64,000 nt of DNA, taken from Cricetomys ansorgei. Its lineage: Eukaryota; Chordata; Mammalia; Rodentia; Nesomyidae. Below the pieces are notes generated by a model. It worked only from the letters and a program-made list of their open reading frames with translations. It was not told the origin of the DNA and did no database searches. Below, in pieces: positions 22,246-35,004 of this stretch. Within the stretch, counting starts at the first letter, position 1. Every line of letters starts with the position of its first letter. Both the position numbers and the translations under genes were made by a program. The DNA is taken from positions 5,643,501 to 5,707,500 of the forward strand of contig JAMJFZ010000711.1 in assembly GCA_026225945.1 (NCBI GenBank), written 5' to 3'.

Positions 22246-22838
22246 GGAGTACCCAGCACAGCAAATGATGTCTCTATGTAAGTTATTCATTAGATATGTG
22301 CTTCATAAAATTTTGCTTGAGTCAATGAAGTATGTTTTCTTTTCTTTTCTTTTTCTTTTTCACTGAGAGTGTCTCATAAAAATAAAATTTAAAAAGTCCA
22401 AATTACTACTCATTTTATTTTATGGACAATATTGTTTAATCTAAGAACTCTAGCCTACCTATGCACATAAAAGATGAACTAACTCAAATTAGTAGTGTGT
22501 GGCAAAGTAACTGTGGTCACAACAATGAAACATTACTTACTTTGTTCTGAGTCTTTATTCTCACTAAAGTTTGGAGGACACACTATCAGTCACTAGCTTT
22601 TGCTTTCCTTCTTTAAACTTCCATACTCCCTTCTCCTCTCATTCTCTCTCTCCATGTGGTAAAATGAAGGTGATAATTAATTTGCATGTAAGTTGGTTAT
22701 ATGATTCTAGGACAGTTTTCATCAGATTCAACCCAGATCATCTTGATTATTCTAAGATACTTCAAATTCCTTAAATCCCTATTTTGAGCTGATTTCTCAA
22801 GTACATAACTTTTATAGTTTTTATTAATTAAATTAATA
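22246..22838. other. Unique AT-rich DNA, no gene seen
   Basis: A short CTTTT run at about 22337-22361. No supported gene. Confidence 0.5.
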
Positions 22839-22839
22839 T

Positions 22840-23041
22840 TTGCATGAGTGTTTTTTCTGCATGTATGTCTGCGCATCATACATATGCCTGGTGCTTTTGG
22901 AAGCCAGAAGAGGGTGTTGGAGACCTTGGAACTGTAGTTATAGACAATTGGAAGCTGCTGTCATATGGGTGCTGGGAATTGAACCCAGGTTCTCTTGAAG
23001 AACAATCAGTACTCCTTACTGGCGAGTCATCTCTCCACCCA
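22840..23041 (-). repeat. B3 SINE, antisense
   Basis: About 200 bp: GCATGTATGTCTGCGCATCATA, TGGAAGCCAGAAGAGGGTGTTGG, GGTGCTGGGAATTGAACCCAGGTTCTCTTGAAGAACAATCAGTACTCCTTACTGGCGAGTCATCTCTCCA. This is a nearly complete reversed B3, with a T-rich run on its right side. Confidence 0.92.
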
Positions 23042-23239
23042 CTGTTTTCTTAGGTATTTTTTTTTTAACTCAGATGTCTAATCACATTCACAGAACATAA
23101 ACTTTTTAATTCAACTCTCAGAATAATGTTCATATTGTTTTTATACCTGAATACTTGATTTTCTTGATGCCATCTAAATCCCAGGGCATAAAGATAAGGG
23201 TAAATATGACAGTAAAAATGATCGTGATTCCAGAAACAG

Positions 23240-23632
23240 TGAATTAGTTACTTTTATCTTCCATGACCAAACATCCCAAAAGAAGTGAGTTGAAGAGAAA
23301 GGGTTAATTTTTGCTCTTAGTTTCAGGAAACACATTTCATTATGGCCAGGAAGGGGTGGCAGCAAGTGAGTGAAGAGAAAAGACTGGTGACACTGTATCT
23401 GCAGTCGTCAAGCTGAGAGCATGGAATCGTGCTCAGCTCACACATAATAAATAATAATTTCCCCTTTTTTAAACCTGGGACTTCAGCCTATAGAATAACA
23501 TCATCCACATTCAACGTTGTTCTTCTTTCTTCAATTAAACATTTCCGAAAATACCCTATAGACATTGCTAGAGGTATCTTTCCATGATGATTTTAATTCC
23601 ATTTAAGTCAGACATAAAGATTAGCCATCACA
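23240..23632 (-). mobile_element. MaLR solo LTR, antisense
   Basis: About 393 bp. Read on the minus strand it starts TGTGATGGCTAATCTTTATG and ends GTAACTAATTCA. It is the same family as the sense LTR at 44178-44526 (GGTTAATCTTCATTGTC.., ..AACTAACACA). The flanks AACAG (23235-23239) and ACCAC (23633-23637) agree at 3 of 5 positions, compatible with a decayed 5-bp duplication. No internal sequence. Confidence 0.78.
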
Positions 23633-23913
23633 ACCACGATTGTGAGAGCTAATTCATACACGGGGATTAAATTTGGTGAGAAATATCAAAATATGGAGCT
23701 TCTAATTCAATGGCAATGACATAGATATAGATCAGCTCATTACTAAATCATCACTAGACAGTGATGAAGCCAATGCAGGGTTAAAGACATACTTGGAATG
23801 ATTAATTGTATGTGGAAGAGAAAACATGAAACTCAGAGACTATACAGGCCCTAATCCCTAACTTTATTCTATATAGCATTAATGGTACAATAGCAGAACT
23901 ACGAAAGTGTAAA

Positions 23914-23916
<3 letters not shown>
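23633..23916. other. Unique DNA, no gene seen
   Basis: No supported feature. Confidence 0.5.
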
Positions 23917-23953
<37 letters not shown>

Positions 23954-23980
23954 ACACACACACGCACACACGCACACACA
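23917..23980. repeat. CA microsatellite
   Basis: About 64 bp of CA with three interruptions (CCC, two CGC) in the right third. Confidence 0.97.
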
Positions 23981-25430
23981 TTTTTTCCAAGATGATCAGA
24001 CTCAAGAACAAATCTTTGCTTTGTATCTGGTCCTAGCTTATGGAGAAAATGATTTACAGACTTTAAGAATGAACAATAAATTCTTATCTTAGATTTGGAC
24101 TTTTCTTGCTTAAATGGTGTATTTTTTATATTTTAAATTTTTTTTATTGCTGAATGATAAGATGATGCCAAAGGCAAAAGATGAGATAGATCCAATCACA
24201 ACATATCATATTAGTATTGACCTTAGGACAGGAGACGTGTATGAGAATCAATGCTTTTGTACATCTTATGTGGAAATTGAATTAGTGTTTGAAGCCCTAG
24301 CTCTAGCAAGATATGAAAGAGAATGAAATGAAAAACTACCCATCTATACCTGAGTGTTCGCTTCATATAGCTTATGCAGAAAACTTGTTAAGGGTTCAGA
24401 AGAATACAATTTCATCACTTGGTGACTTGGTCTGTCTGTCTCTTTCTCTGTCTCTCCTGTCTTTTCCGCCATTCTATCTCTTACTCCTCTCTCCATTATA
24501 TCCCTCCTCTGCTCCCATTTTGTGTTCCTAGTAAATTAAATCTACAATAGATATTTGATTTTGAAAACATATATTTTCTACATCTGTTTGTCTTCTTCTG
24601 TTATTTGATTCACTGGGGCTTATACAACCAAGTCCATCTAAGGTTGGCAAAGTGATTCTAGAACTTGGATGTATAGATTATATTGTTATAAATATGTAGT
24701 TGAAGTTATGTCCCAATACTTCTTAAGCATTGATAAATTATTTAGAATAATAAAAAATAAAAATATGTTAAAACTAGTATACCTGTTTCTGCAATATTTG
24801 GTGTGTCCTTGGTATCAAATACGGTGCTCTTTGCTTTCTCACTGATGAATGAGATTATGCTTGGTCAGGAAGTCACAACTCTTGTAAAACTTTATTAGTT
24901 TTCACAATCATTAACAGGAAGCAGAGGTGAAAAAGAAGTAAATATAAAGTGTCACTTTCATACAGTCAGAGACAAGTTCATTGAGCTGTAATTTAAATCA
25001 AATGCCACAAAATACACAGGTTGTTAAAGTGTCCATTCTCTGCTAAACTGTTAAACTTTAAAAGTCTTTTCAATTAAAATGACTGAGATGAGCACTTCGT
25101 CGTGCTGTCACAGGAGGAATTTTCAGTGAGGACCATGTCACATTGTCATGGGAGTTTGAAATGTTGGGACTAGAGGAGTGTGGGGATATTCTTGTATATA
25201 CACGAACAGACCAAAAGTTTTACTTACCCTATCAATTATCTCTTCTACCACCTGCTTTCAACCTTACTAAGCATTTGCACATGGTGTTAAAAATTGTATG
25301 TTTTGGGTCAACTATGTTTATTTTATACATATTCTAATTTTTCTATCTCCTTTTCATTATTTTTTGTCTTTTAATCTAGACCTATTTTGTGTCATTGCTG
25401 TATTCAAGGTCTTAGCAGGGACCATCTTGA
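23981..25430. other. Unique AT-rich DNA, no gene seen
   Basis: Frames at 24114-24326 and 24313-24531 have no recognised motif. The second ends in a CT-rich run. Nothing else supported. Confidence 0.5.
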
Positions 25431-25593
25431 TTAGTACTGGATTAAGAGTCATATATGCGTAGAACTAGGGAGACAGTGCCATTCTGACCTTGTCTGACTC
25501 TAAATGGGATATCTCTCATTAAACAAAAAACATACAAAAGTATTAGGCAATCAAAATTTCAGCAGAGGAACGATTGGCTTGGGTAGACATACA

Positions 25594-25654
<61 letters not shown>

Positions 25655-25945
25655 ATACAGAAAGAGACGGAGAGAGAGAGAGAGACTTTTCTTTGGGCAT
25701 GTGGTCACAGGTAGGTTTTCTATGCCCTAATGGATAGCCTCACATCTATTCATGTGGGCAGCAATAATTGGAATTAGTGACTTAAAATAATTTAAAAAAT
25801 AATTGGATTAGTGATTTAAAAATACATGAATTTGGGAGGGGGACATTTAGGAGGGGATATGGGGATAGTTGAAGGGGAAAATTAAACTACATACAATTGT
25901 ATTTAATTACATACATATATACCATCTCAAGAATAAAATAGATTT
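25430..25945 (+). mobile_element. L1 3'-UTR fragment, sense, split by microsatellites
   Basis: Left part GACTCTAAATGGGATATCTCT. After the TA and GA runs it continues with CTTTGGGCATGTGGTCACAGGTAGG, CCCTAATGGATAGCCTCACA, TCATGTGGGCAGCAATAATTGGAAT, a G-rich tract (GGGAGGGGGACATTTAGG) and the terminus CATCTCAAGAATAAAATAG. This is the ordered text of a rodent L1 3'-UTR. Confidence 0.75.
25597..25651. repeat. TA microsatellite inside the L1 remnant
   Basis: 55 bp of pure TA. A short AG run follows at 25669-25686. The apparent 77-codon frame here has a (YI)n tract from this repeat. Confidence 0.97.
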
Positions 25946-26099
25946 GTATATGTACAAAAATTTCTAAGAATAATCAGATAATAGGGAAGAGTGCTGTGAA
26001 ATGCTGTTTTCTAGATATAGCATTTCTATCACATTCATGAAACCACAGCTGTTTTTACCTGTTACAAGTCCTTCATAGGATCAAATTCGCCAAAATTCT

Positions 26100-26325
26100 A
26101 GCACAGATAGAGTAGTGGCTCTCTAGGCATCACCCTATTACTGGAGGAGGAATTGGCTGTTGATAGTTTCAAGGAAGTGAGAGAATCATTCTTTTTCTGA
26201 GGAAGTAGTCACTGATGAAGACCTGAAGTTGGGGATGTGTTGAGGAGTATACGAAAAGAGTTGGGATATATGGGATCACATTTCATTGTATACATGCATG
26301 AAATTATCAAGAATAAAAAATTGAA
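26100..26325 (+). mobile_element. L1 3' end, sense, internally deleted
   Basis: ATTACTGGAGGAGGAATTGGCTGTTGATAG, then GAAGACCTGAAGTTGGGGATGTG, and the terminus TTCATTGTATACATGCATGAAATTATCAAGAATAAAAAATTGA. The UTR text is known but shortened. It ends at the A-rich tail at about 26325 where a B1 begins. Confidence 0.72.
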
Positions 26326-26328
26326 CTG

Positions 26329-26540
26329 AGGTAAATGATGGCACACACTTTTAATCCTAGCACTCAGAGGCATAGGCAGGTGGTTCTCTATGAGTTTGAA
26401 GTCAGCCTGGTCTACAGAGTGAGTTCCAGGACAGCCAGGATTATATAGAGAAACCCTGTCTCAAAAAACTAAAATAAAAATAAAAAACAAAGCAAAACAA
26501 AACAAAAACAACAACAACAAAAAAAAACAAACCAACAAAA
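26329..26540 (+). repeat. B1 SINE with long A-rich tail
   Basis: GGTAAATGATGGCACACACTTTTAATCCTAGCACTC, GTCAGCCTGGTCTACAGAGTGAGTTCCAGGACAGCC, AAACCCTGTCTCAAAAAAC. The tail is a variable AAAAC/AAC run to about 26540. It starts only a few bases after the L1 tail at 26325. Confidence 0.94.
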
Positions 26541-26553
26541 CAAAACAAAAACT

Positions 26554-26688
26554 ACCCTGAATTCCCGGAACTTGGGAAGCAGAGGCATGTGGAACTCTAT
26601 GAGTTTGAGCCCAGCCTGGTCTATGCAGTGAGTTCCAGGACAGCCAGAGTTACACCAGAGAAACTCTGTCTCAAAAAACAAAAAGAAA
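26554..26688 (+). repeat. B1 SINE, 5'-truncated, in the tail of the previous B1
   Basis: CTTGGGAAGCAGAGGCATGTGG, CCCAGCCTGGTCTATGCAGTGAGTTCCAGGACAGCC, AACTCTGTCTCAAAAAACAAAAAG. The first 25 or so bases of the B1 head are lost or unrecognisable. It has the same orientation as its neighbour. Confidence 0.9.
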
Positions 26689-28930
26689 TTAAGCTGAAGG
26701 TACTAACCATTATAAGGGTAAAAAAGAAAGAAAGAAATGAAAATTGTTTTTAAAGAAAATGAGTAATGTGCATTTCCAGACGTAGAATCATTCAATGTTG
26801 TGTACAACACATTTATCCCTCAGTTTGCTCGGTACAAATACATATTTTCTGCATTGCTAATAAAAGAAGAGGGAAAAGAAAGAAAGAAAAAGTAAAATGA
26901 AAACAAAAAGACTATACCACAACAATGAAAATCTGAATAGATAAAAGTTATAACACAAAATAACCTCTCACAAAATGTAAATGACCTCTGCCATTAATGC
27001 TTACCTTTCTCAAAAATAGACAGTGACAGGCAGGCTTTGCTCACTAGGAATTCTTAATACTGTGTATTTACCTTTAAACACATGCCAATCTCGCAATATG
27101 TTAAATTCCCATATACGTTGAAAAGCATGGAAATAATATAAATGGAAACATATACATGAGGATTTTTTTAAAAGAAAAATTCTTACTTGGTGGTTACAAT
27201 TTGGTTTGTTGTGATCTGTCCATTCAAGTTTCTGTGCAATCCTAAGTGATGTTCATGCTCACAAAATAAGTATTGGGTGGATCCATGTGAGTGCATTTGT
27301 GTGCTAAAGATGGTGTTGGTGTTTTATTGAGAAACTATACACAGAATCTAGATGCTTCAACCAGATGATTTATCTTTCTGAAAGCAGTTGTTGCAACTCC
27401 GTAAGCTAAGTCGGTTGACTATATGAGTGAGGCGACTGTAAGTCCAAGACTTGAGAAAAGATGAGGAAAGTCATTATTTTTTGTGGTTTTATGAATTGCT
27501 TCTCACTTGATATGATCCTGTAGGAAGCTTCATGCTACTAGTCTGATGTGTGAATGCAATGCCCGTATTATAGCTGAATCTAGGTATTTGTTTTTAACTG
27601 GCCAACTCTGCCTATTTCAGAATGTCAGTTCAATTCACTTCTGTCCTTTAGGCAATCCTGTCAGTATATTGGTGTACTATTTAATTAACATAGGACAAAG
27701 AGAAAAAAAAAACCTTAAATGATTACCTAGCATTTACTCAGTGATATATTATTTGTGTAATAGCTAATTTTCTTCTTGAAGGTCAGGGCTAACATGTTGC
27801 CTGACATTATAACATGTTTGTGCTTTACTCTCAGAGAAAAAGGGTTCTCAAATGCCTTTGCGCCAACTCAGCTTCCAATTCGAATGAATGATTTTATAAC
27901 TTGTTCATGAAACTCTCTTTTCTTCATCAAAAATTGTCTGAAAGTTTGAGAAGTAGTTGGTGAAAAAAGTAGGCCATTTTTATATAATTTGTAGAGGAAC
28001 TTTGTATGTACGTTTTAAAGCATTTATGCTTTAGAGCTCCATACAGACATTCCTGAAGGTGGAACACCCATGATAAGTCTTACTACTTCTTAAAGGAACA
28101 CCTATTAAGTTTTGTGATGAATTTTGATGGATACCTCGACAACAGAAGGAAAGAATGCACACATTAGGTTTGATGAGTCAGTAGGAATGATGGACTAAGG
28201 CATTCCTTGCCTCGCTTGTGAATATCTTTTCCTTCCCTGTGATTCTTTTGAAACCTTTTAACCAAGGAAATCTAGGAAAAAGTCTCTGAGGGGAACAGTC
28301 TTCAGTGAATTTTTTTAAAAGATGAATCCTTAATAAAGAGAAACATTATTTCCTTCTTTACTTACAACTTCTCACTCCAGGTACTTATTTTAAGCATCAA
28401 GATAAATAGAAAAATAGGAGAATTAAAGTGTGTGCTATAGTGGTAGAGAAGAAATACAATGTTTGGTTTCTGTTGTAATCACAGTGACTTCCTTAGCATT
28501 ATTTTGCCTACTCGTTTCTCATTTTATAACACAAGTAACAGGTCTCTTAATCTTTGCTTTGCCTTTTCTTTGTTAGACATTCAAACACACTATTTCCTAT
28601 ACACATAACATGCCAAGTAAAAGAAGTTTAACACATCACAAAATGGTGCCAGTAAAGCTTGAATGACAGAAGCTCTAAACATACATACACAATAAATGGC
28701 GTCTAGTTAGTCTGAACAGTGTCTCTTTCTTTGGAAAATAGAATTAAATATAATCCATCTGACTCTATGTTGATAGCTTTTGTATGGCATTTTAATACCT
28801 GTAAATGAAATAATTCCTAGTTCTAATTATTTATTCCCCTCTAGGAACATGTATCTATACCCTTGGAAGGGAAACCTGAGCTGCTTTATCTCTTGATTTT
28901 GGATTAGGTCATGCAATGCTTGAGCAGCAA
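26689..28930. other. Long unique stretch, no gene seen
   Basis: About 2.2 kb with no repeat I can name. A-rich microsatellite-like AAAG runs at about 26722-26738 and 26868-26892. No frame worth reporting. Confidence 0.5.
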
Positions 28931-28984
28931 CCATGATGGGAGCGTGCAATGAAACATGGCAGCAGAGGCCAGATTCACCTTCTT

Positions 28985-29146
28985 ATGCTCTTCTTTTTCT
29001 CAGGAGGAAATTGTACCTTGGTTAACTGTCAGCCTAAGGAATATGAGAAACAAAGAATAATTTTGGACCCTAATGTAATCTTTGAGAAAAGAACAAAACT
29101 GAGTCAACCTACACAACTAAATCTCAGCCAGTCTGTGGATGATTAA
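28985..29146 (+). other. Possible exon-like open block (weak)
   Basis: A pyrimidine-rich run ending TTTTTCTCAG at 28993-29002 looks like a 3' splice site. The open frame that follows starts GGNCTLVNCQPKEYEKQR (about 48 codons) and ends at TAA at 29144-29146. There is no known domain. A chance frame in non-coding DNA is the more likely explanation, and no partner exon is visible. Confidence 0.12.
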
Positions 29147-29527
29147 GTTTTTATCTATCTATCATGATATGCCACTGAGATTTGTGGTTAATTGTTATAT
29201 AGCAAAGGCTATGTGAAGGCAGGCAATTCTTACTATCATTTACTTCTAGAAAGGTAAATGTTCATTAGTGAGATGGTGGGTCAGAATTATGTTGTATATC
29301 ATTTCCTATTGATCTAAAAACTCAATGAACTTCATTTAATCAGAGCACTTTGTTTACTGTGTTCAATCACTGGAGCATTAGAGCAGAAGGATTACTGATA
29401 TCTGTCAAATGGAATATCTTGTCTACTTTCTTAATAAGGACCCCCAAACTTTATGCTGCTCAGTCTTTGAGGAACATTCATATGGAACTCAAAATAATCA
29501 CAGTTGAGTTTATTTTTAGAGAGTTTC
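29147..29527. other. Unique DNA, no gene seen
   Basis: No supported feature. Confidence 0.5.
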
Positions 29528-29895
29528 TGTTGGGGTCTGAATAGGAAATTCTCCCCAAAATTATTTATATGTTACATACTTGATTACAGTTGATTGTGCT
29601 ATTTTGGGAGGTTCTGGAAACATAGTTAGTGGAGCCTACCTGGACAAAGTTGATCACTGAATGTGAGTCTTTAAAGGCTCTACTTGGTCCCAGTTACCAC
29701 TTCATATCCTGTTGCTTGTTTGTAATAGGGTGAATAGCATGCCCCTATATATGTTTCTCATGTCATTGATAATCTGTCTCATACAGGATCAATGGAGCTA
29801 AAGGCTATGAACTAAGCATCCTTGAAACTACGATCCAAAATGAGCCTTTCCTCGTTCAGGTGATTTCTAACACATATTTGGTCACAGTGATGACA
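29528..29895 (+). mobile_element. MaLR solo LTR, sense
   Basis: Starts TGTTGGGGTCTGAATAGGAAATTC. Inside it has GCTATTTTGGGAGGTTCTGGAAAC, GTGAGTCTTTAAAGGCTCTAC, GATCAATGGAGCTAAAGGC and GAAACTACGATCCAAAATGAGCC, and it ends near TTTGGTCACAGTGATGAC. This order is that of a rodent MaLR LTR with its poly(A) region degraded. A different subfamily from the LTR at 4392. Confidence 0.7.
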
Positions 29896-32279
29896 TCCAT
29901 CATCCAAAACATTATCTTGTAATGTGTAAGGGTGAAGAAGCACTGAAGAAAATACTATGCAAGCCTTATTTTCACTTTACGTTGCCCTCCTGAGGATAGC
30001 ATTACCAAAAGGAGAAATATTAGTGGATATTTCACATGTCTTAATACATGACATTGGAGACATTTTCATTTTATAGTCCTTAATAATCACTGACCGTATT
30101 GGTGTATTAAGAGATCTAGAAAGTCTGGGGCTTATTGACAATTTATTGAAAAAAATGGAAGAAGATTCCAAGCATTTGAGACTGCTTGACAGAAAGACAT
30201 TGATTTTCAGTAATAAGCTCTAAAACTTTTGTTGCTCTTCTTTTGCATTATTTTAAACTCAACAAGTATTTATTGAATGTTTATCATTGAACCACTAAAG
30301 GGTTGCTACTCCTCTGTGGCAGCACTACACAAATCAATGACATTACTGGATGCTAATTTAATAATGGAATTTAACTCATCATTCAGAATGAATTGCCAGA
30401 GAAAGTGAGAGTGCTTCACAGTCTTCTTAGCTCTCCACCAGATCTTACCAGATATGAAAGAGGAACAGGCACAGGACTGAACTTAAGTGACACACGTGCA
30501 TTCTCAAGGACTTTGCAAAAGTAGTACAAAGACTTGTGGTGAAATAGTTCTACAAAATATAAAACCTCCTTGAAGTATCCTTGTTCAAAGCCATTTCTTT
30601 GCTAGTTTTTGAATATATTGTCAATTCTCTGAGAGTAGTGAAGTATGGATACCAAATATGGAATAAGCATAGATGCTCAAAAAGTTCTTAACTCATAGAA
30701 CAAACACTTCCTGTTCTGTGTACTCATAATACCATGAGATTGAGGATTTAACTTTTCATTTACAAATGAAGATGGGCACCTTTGTAAGGAAGGACACACT
30801 ACTTACTACCTGTTAGCCAGTCCAGAACATAAACCTCTCACTGTATGTCTTTACCCTATGATAGCTGCCCAGCTGAATCCTGATGCTTGAGATCTTTTGA
30901 CCCGTAGGACTTTGATTAATTGGTCCAGTGACTGTGGTTGCTAAACATCTCCCTGTTCCACCTGCCTCAGCACCATATCTATCACTTCAGTAGCATTTTC
31001 AATATTATGTTCAAAGCATGGAAAGAGCATGCTAGGGCACAGCAGTGTGCCAGTGTCCTTCAGGGAAAAAACATATTAAGTGATATTAAGGAATGTCCCA
31101 GTCATCCTTTCATGCAGGATAAATTGCTCCAAGCATATTTAGCCTCAATAATGTCTCCTCAGCCCATCTTCTTGTACAACAACTAAATTGTATTTTTGCC
31201 ATTTGACCCAAGCCTCCTTGTTTTGTGTTACTTTCTCACCTAAACTGCAAATTGTCTATAGCCTGATTTTAAATCTCCAAATCAGATCTTTATTTTATCA
31301 CTAGTTCAGGAGATTAAACAGTGTACCTCCAGGCAGCAGTTAATAAGTAATTGTTTATTTAGCCATCATGTCAAGAGTGAAGTTCACAATCAATTCTCCA
31401 GAGGTCGAGTTTAGAATTCACTTAAGCAGTGCTTGCCCTTTTCCCAGTGAATAACTGCTCAGTTGTTTCCTGAGTTTGATTAAGGTTACAGTAATAATCA
31501 TCTTCTATTTCTAATTAAGTTGAAACTACAGTTCAGAATTTGACTTAGTAGCAGGAGGTTATATCCTGTTTTTCTTTTGCTAGCTAGAGAATTACTAATA
31601 TTTTGGCACATCTTATATGTGAGATATTTTAAATAAATTTTATGAGTTAAAACTATAATTTCTTTTATCATCATTATTGATAAGGAATTATAATCATATT
31701 CTTTGTATGGATAATGAAAAGAATACTTTATGAGAACTCTGGAAAAAGTTACATATCCACTCAGATAAATGTTAGTAGATTAAAAGATTCAAGGCACAAG
31801 ATTTGCATGTATGAACTCCTTATTCTCTCTCACTGAACTTGAGTGCATAACGCTAATAATATTTATGGGCAGTGATAAGTTATATGTATCCTTTATTTGA
31901 TTTCAACAACATAAAATTATTTTAAGATGGATTTATAATATGTATTTATTTAATTCAACTTAACTATCACTAAAATTATTGTAGAATAGCTACTGATATA
32001 GAAATGGAAGATACAAGGATAGCACGTCATTTATTTTACCCTTGGGAACATGGATTAGTTATAGAGTGGAGGATAGAAATAGAGGAACAAACTAAAAAAT
32101 ATGGCATTTTATTTCTTCCTGTTTATGATTCACTTTTGTAGTGTTTTCATCAGTAGGTCTTACTATCAGATTGTGGAGAGTAACCAGGAACATTGGTAAT
32201 ACAAGTAATGTTTGGATCTATGGAATCTCATTGACCAACAATCCCCAAAGAGACAACTCATTTATGGAATTAGGGTTTT
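29896..32279. other. Long unique stretch, no gene seen
   Basis: About 2.4 kb. A short L2/MIR-like tail (CAACAAGTATTTATTGAATG at about 30260-30280) is too small to classify. The 82-codon frame at 30938-31186 has no known motif. Confidence 0.45.
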
Positions 32280-33690
32280 TTATTTGGTATTGAATGGTAT
32301 CTAGTTGGTATATTGCCTCCCCCCTTTTAGGGTAATTTCATTTAAATTCTTTTTATATATGTACATGTGTCTAGTTTAGGAAGCTTCTATAGTAGTAGGT
32401 TTCCCTATAGAGTTTTCAAAAGACCTTTAGCCTTATATATCACTCCACACATTCTCCCCTCTAATCTGTCCTCCCATCCTACACTCTTTGATCTTTCCTG
32501 TTCCAATTTCCTCCTTTCTCCCTTTCTAATACTATATTCTATCTCCCTTTCTTGAAAGGTCCCTTAATCATCCATGGCGCCTTTCTAGTTTCTTAATTTG
32601 TCTGGTTATTCCAAATGAAACATACGTATCTAGATATTAAAAACAAACATCTACGTAAGAGAACAAAAAGGTGATGTTTGTCTTTCTGAATACTGACCTG
32701 GAAGTTTCATGCCTATTGACTAGCCTTCATAATACTAGAACATACTATGTACAATACCAGAGGAGAAAAGTAATCATCAATCTCACACATTGTGAATCAT
32801 GGAGTTAAGATAACAATATACTTAGTATGATATGTCCGTGAATGTCCATGAAAGTTGGATTTAAGGCATGGTACACAAATGGAGCCTATATTTGATATTG
32901 TCACAGAGGCCAAGAATTAGAGTCTAGATAGGTAATCAGCTATAGAAGAAAACCTACTACTATGGTTCTGCTAAGTGGGAAGGCCTTAAAATGACTCCCA
33001 ATGCCTTATTGATAATATATTGCATCTCTCATCCACCATCAAGAGGGACTTCTTTTTACCAGAGATAAAAATTAACAAAGACCCTCGGCTCAGGGTGCAG
33101 AGAATGTGACAGTAGAAGCATGAATTGGTCATGCCTAAATTGGACATTTATATCACTCCTCAAGTCTCAGGCATCTTCATAAAATAAGGAATGGAGAAAT
33201 AGTAAGAGCTAGAAGTGGTAAGCGACTTCAAAGAAACAGTGTTTTCCAGACACAACAAGGCAATTATACTATGAACTCGTTGTAATTTTGATACCAGCTA
33301 CAAGAGCCATGGAAGTCCAAGACAGACCAAATTCCAGCATGGGGGATGAAGTGCGAATGGAGTCCTACCCCTTTTTGAGGCGCTATTAGCATTTGATAGC
33401 TGTCAGAGAAGGAGAGTCATTTTTTTTTAATAGCGTGACCTCCCTGGTATATCACTCACACTTCAGGGCAGGCCTATAGGAGTAGTTGGCAAAGGCAAAC
33501 TGAACTCAGTGGATTTAAGAGAGAAAAGGAGAGAAGGGAGGGAGATAGAGAGAGAAGGAGAGAGGGGTGTGTGTGAGAGAGAGAGGACATGAAGAGTACA
33601 GTGATAGGGAGGTAAGGATGGTCCTGGGAGGGTGTTGACTATGATCCAAATACATTGTATGAAATTCTCAAAGAAATTTAAAAATAGTAA
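32280..33690 (+). mobile_element. Longest L1 remnant of the window: 3'-UTR region, sense
   Basis: About 1.4 kb of L1 3' sequence without coding potential. In order: ATTTAAATTCTTTTTATATATG (shared with 1286), GAAGGTGATGTTTGTCTTTCTGA-like text at 32670, GTAATCAGCTATAGAAGAAAACCTACTACTATGGTTCTGC, CACCATCAAGAGGGACTTC, TTCCAGCATGGGGGATGAAG, TGAGGCGCTATTAGCATTTGATAGCTG, CAAAGGCAAACTGAACTCAGTGG, a purine tract with GAGA repeats (33525-33590), ACATGAAGAGTACAG, GGTCCTGGGAGGGTG and the terminus ATACATTGTATGAAATTCTCAAAG. ORF2 is absent, so it is a 5'-truncated copy. Confidence 0.85.
33525..33590. repeat. GA-rich purine tract of the L1 3'-UTR
   Basis: GAGAGA/GAAGGA purine run with a central GTGTGTG. It corresponds to the G/A-rich tract common in rodent L1 3'-UTRs. 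Confidence 0.8.
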
Positions 33691-34990
33691 ATGTTAGCAC
33701 ACCACTTTGCAGTATGAGGGATAACTATAAATTTTTATTAGACAGATGTAGTTTGTACTGGCTGCCGTCAATTCTGCTGAACCATTGTGTGGGACATTGG
33801 TGTCGTAACTGCTCAACCAGTTAAAGCAAGGAAGTTGCTCTGTGACAAACTTTTGTCTTTTCACCTCACCATTGGGTCAATTCATTGGTTGCTAGTCTAA
33901 AGGCCCAAGTATAGACTATATACAATCACACATTCAGTTACCAGGGACTAATGTGTGCTATACATTAACTATACATTGAAAATGATGCAGGGATCATGTA
34001 GAAGGCATACAAACGTCTCTCATTCATGGAATCATGAAATTATACTCACTTCTGCTCATGTCTACACATGTTTTCCTTTCTCCCCATTGAGCATAAACAT
34101 GTGAACAGTTTGAGATACTAGGTGAGAGAAGTGTATCTATAAGCCATTAGAGCAATACTGAGATCAAACTCACCATGTATCCTAGGTCTGAATGTTATTC
34201 AAGTTAGCTCCTTTTCATAGTTAATTTTCCCCAAATTCATCATCAATGTCTTCTGTTGCCTGATGATTTAGGAAATCCATCAGAGTTGTTAAGAGTTAAA
34301 AGTAAGGCAGACTGGTTTTTCAATTCACAGAGGAAATTATGTTTGTATTGGGTCTTACAGCATCAACAGTTCAGTTTTCTAATTTGTTTCCTGTAAATAT
34401 TTATTTCACTAATTATAATCTAAATGCTTCAGAAGAAGGCAGATTGTTCCACCAGGTACACACTATTGCACAATTTTACTATTGATTCATTTTTGTTCAT
34501 CATGGGGATTAATTAAGATTTCAGTTTATCTCTGGTTCAGATCTCAAGTATTATATCATGTTCTGTGCATTGCAATTCCAAATTCAGGGCCCTGGATGCT
34601 AGGGTAGACAGACAAACGAGAAGAGATGAACCTTATTGAAGAATATATGTGTGTCGTGCACATACACAGTGTACATACATCTGAGGGGCATAGTGGAATC
34701 CTCTGTAGTGATACATAATTTAAACTTCCATGTGGTCACCTTTGTGTCTCTGACCCTATATAATTGGAAATTCATTAATAAACCCTTTCAGTATTTCAGA
34801 AAAGATTAAGAGAACTGATTACATGTGTGGTGATTTAACATAATGTACTTGGTCACGTGGTTTCCATATTGGAAATAATTTATGCAACAATTAGTTTCCC
34901 ATTTTAGTTACATGAAGCAGCAAACAATGGTCGTCAGAGACTCTTAATCAAATAGCATGAGGGTGAGAGCCACACTTATTTGTGGGTACA
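33691..34990. other. Unique DNA, no gene seen
   Basis: No supported feature. Confidence 0.5.
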
Positions 34991-35004
34991 AGAATAAGTA
35001 TTTA

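Noticed and set aside
25504..25737. (YI)n-rich small protein
   Set aside because: Translation of the TA microsatellite within an L1 remnant.
30255..30290. L2/MIR 3' tail (AAGTATTTATTGAATG)
   Set aside because: Too short to separate from chance in AT-rich DNA.
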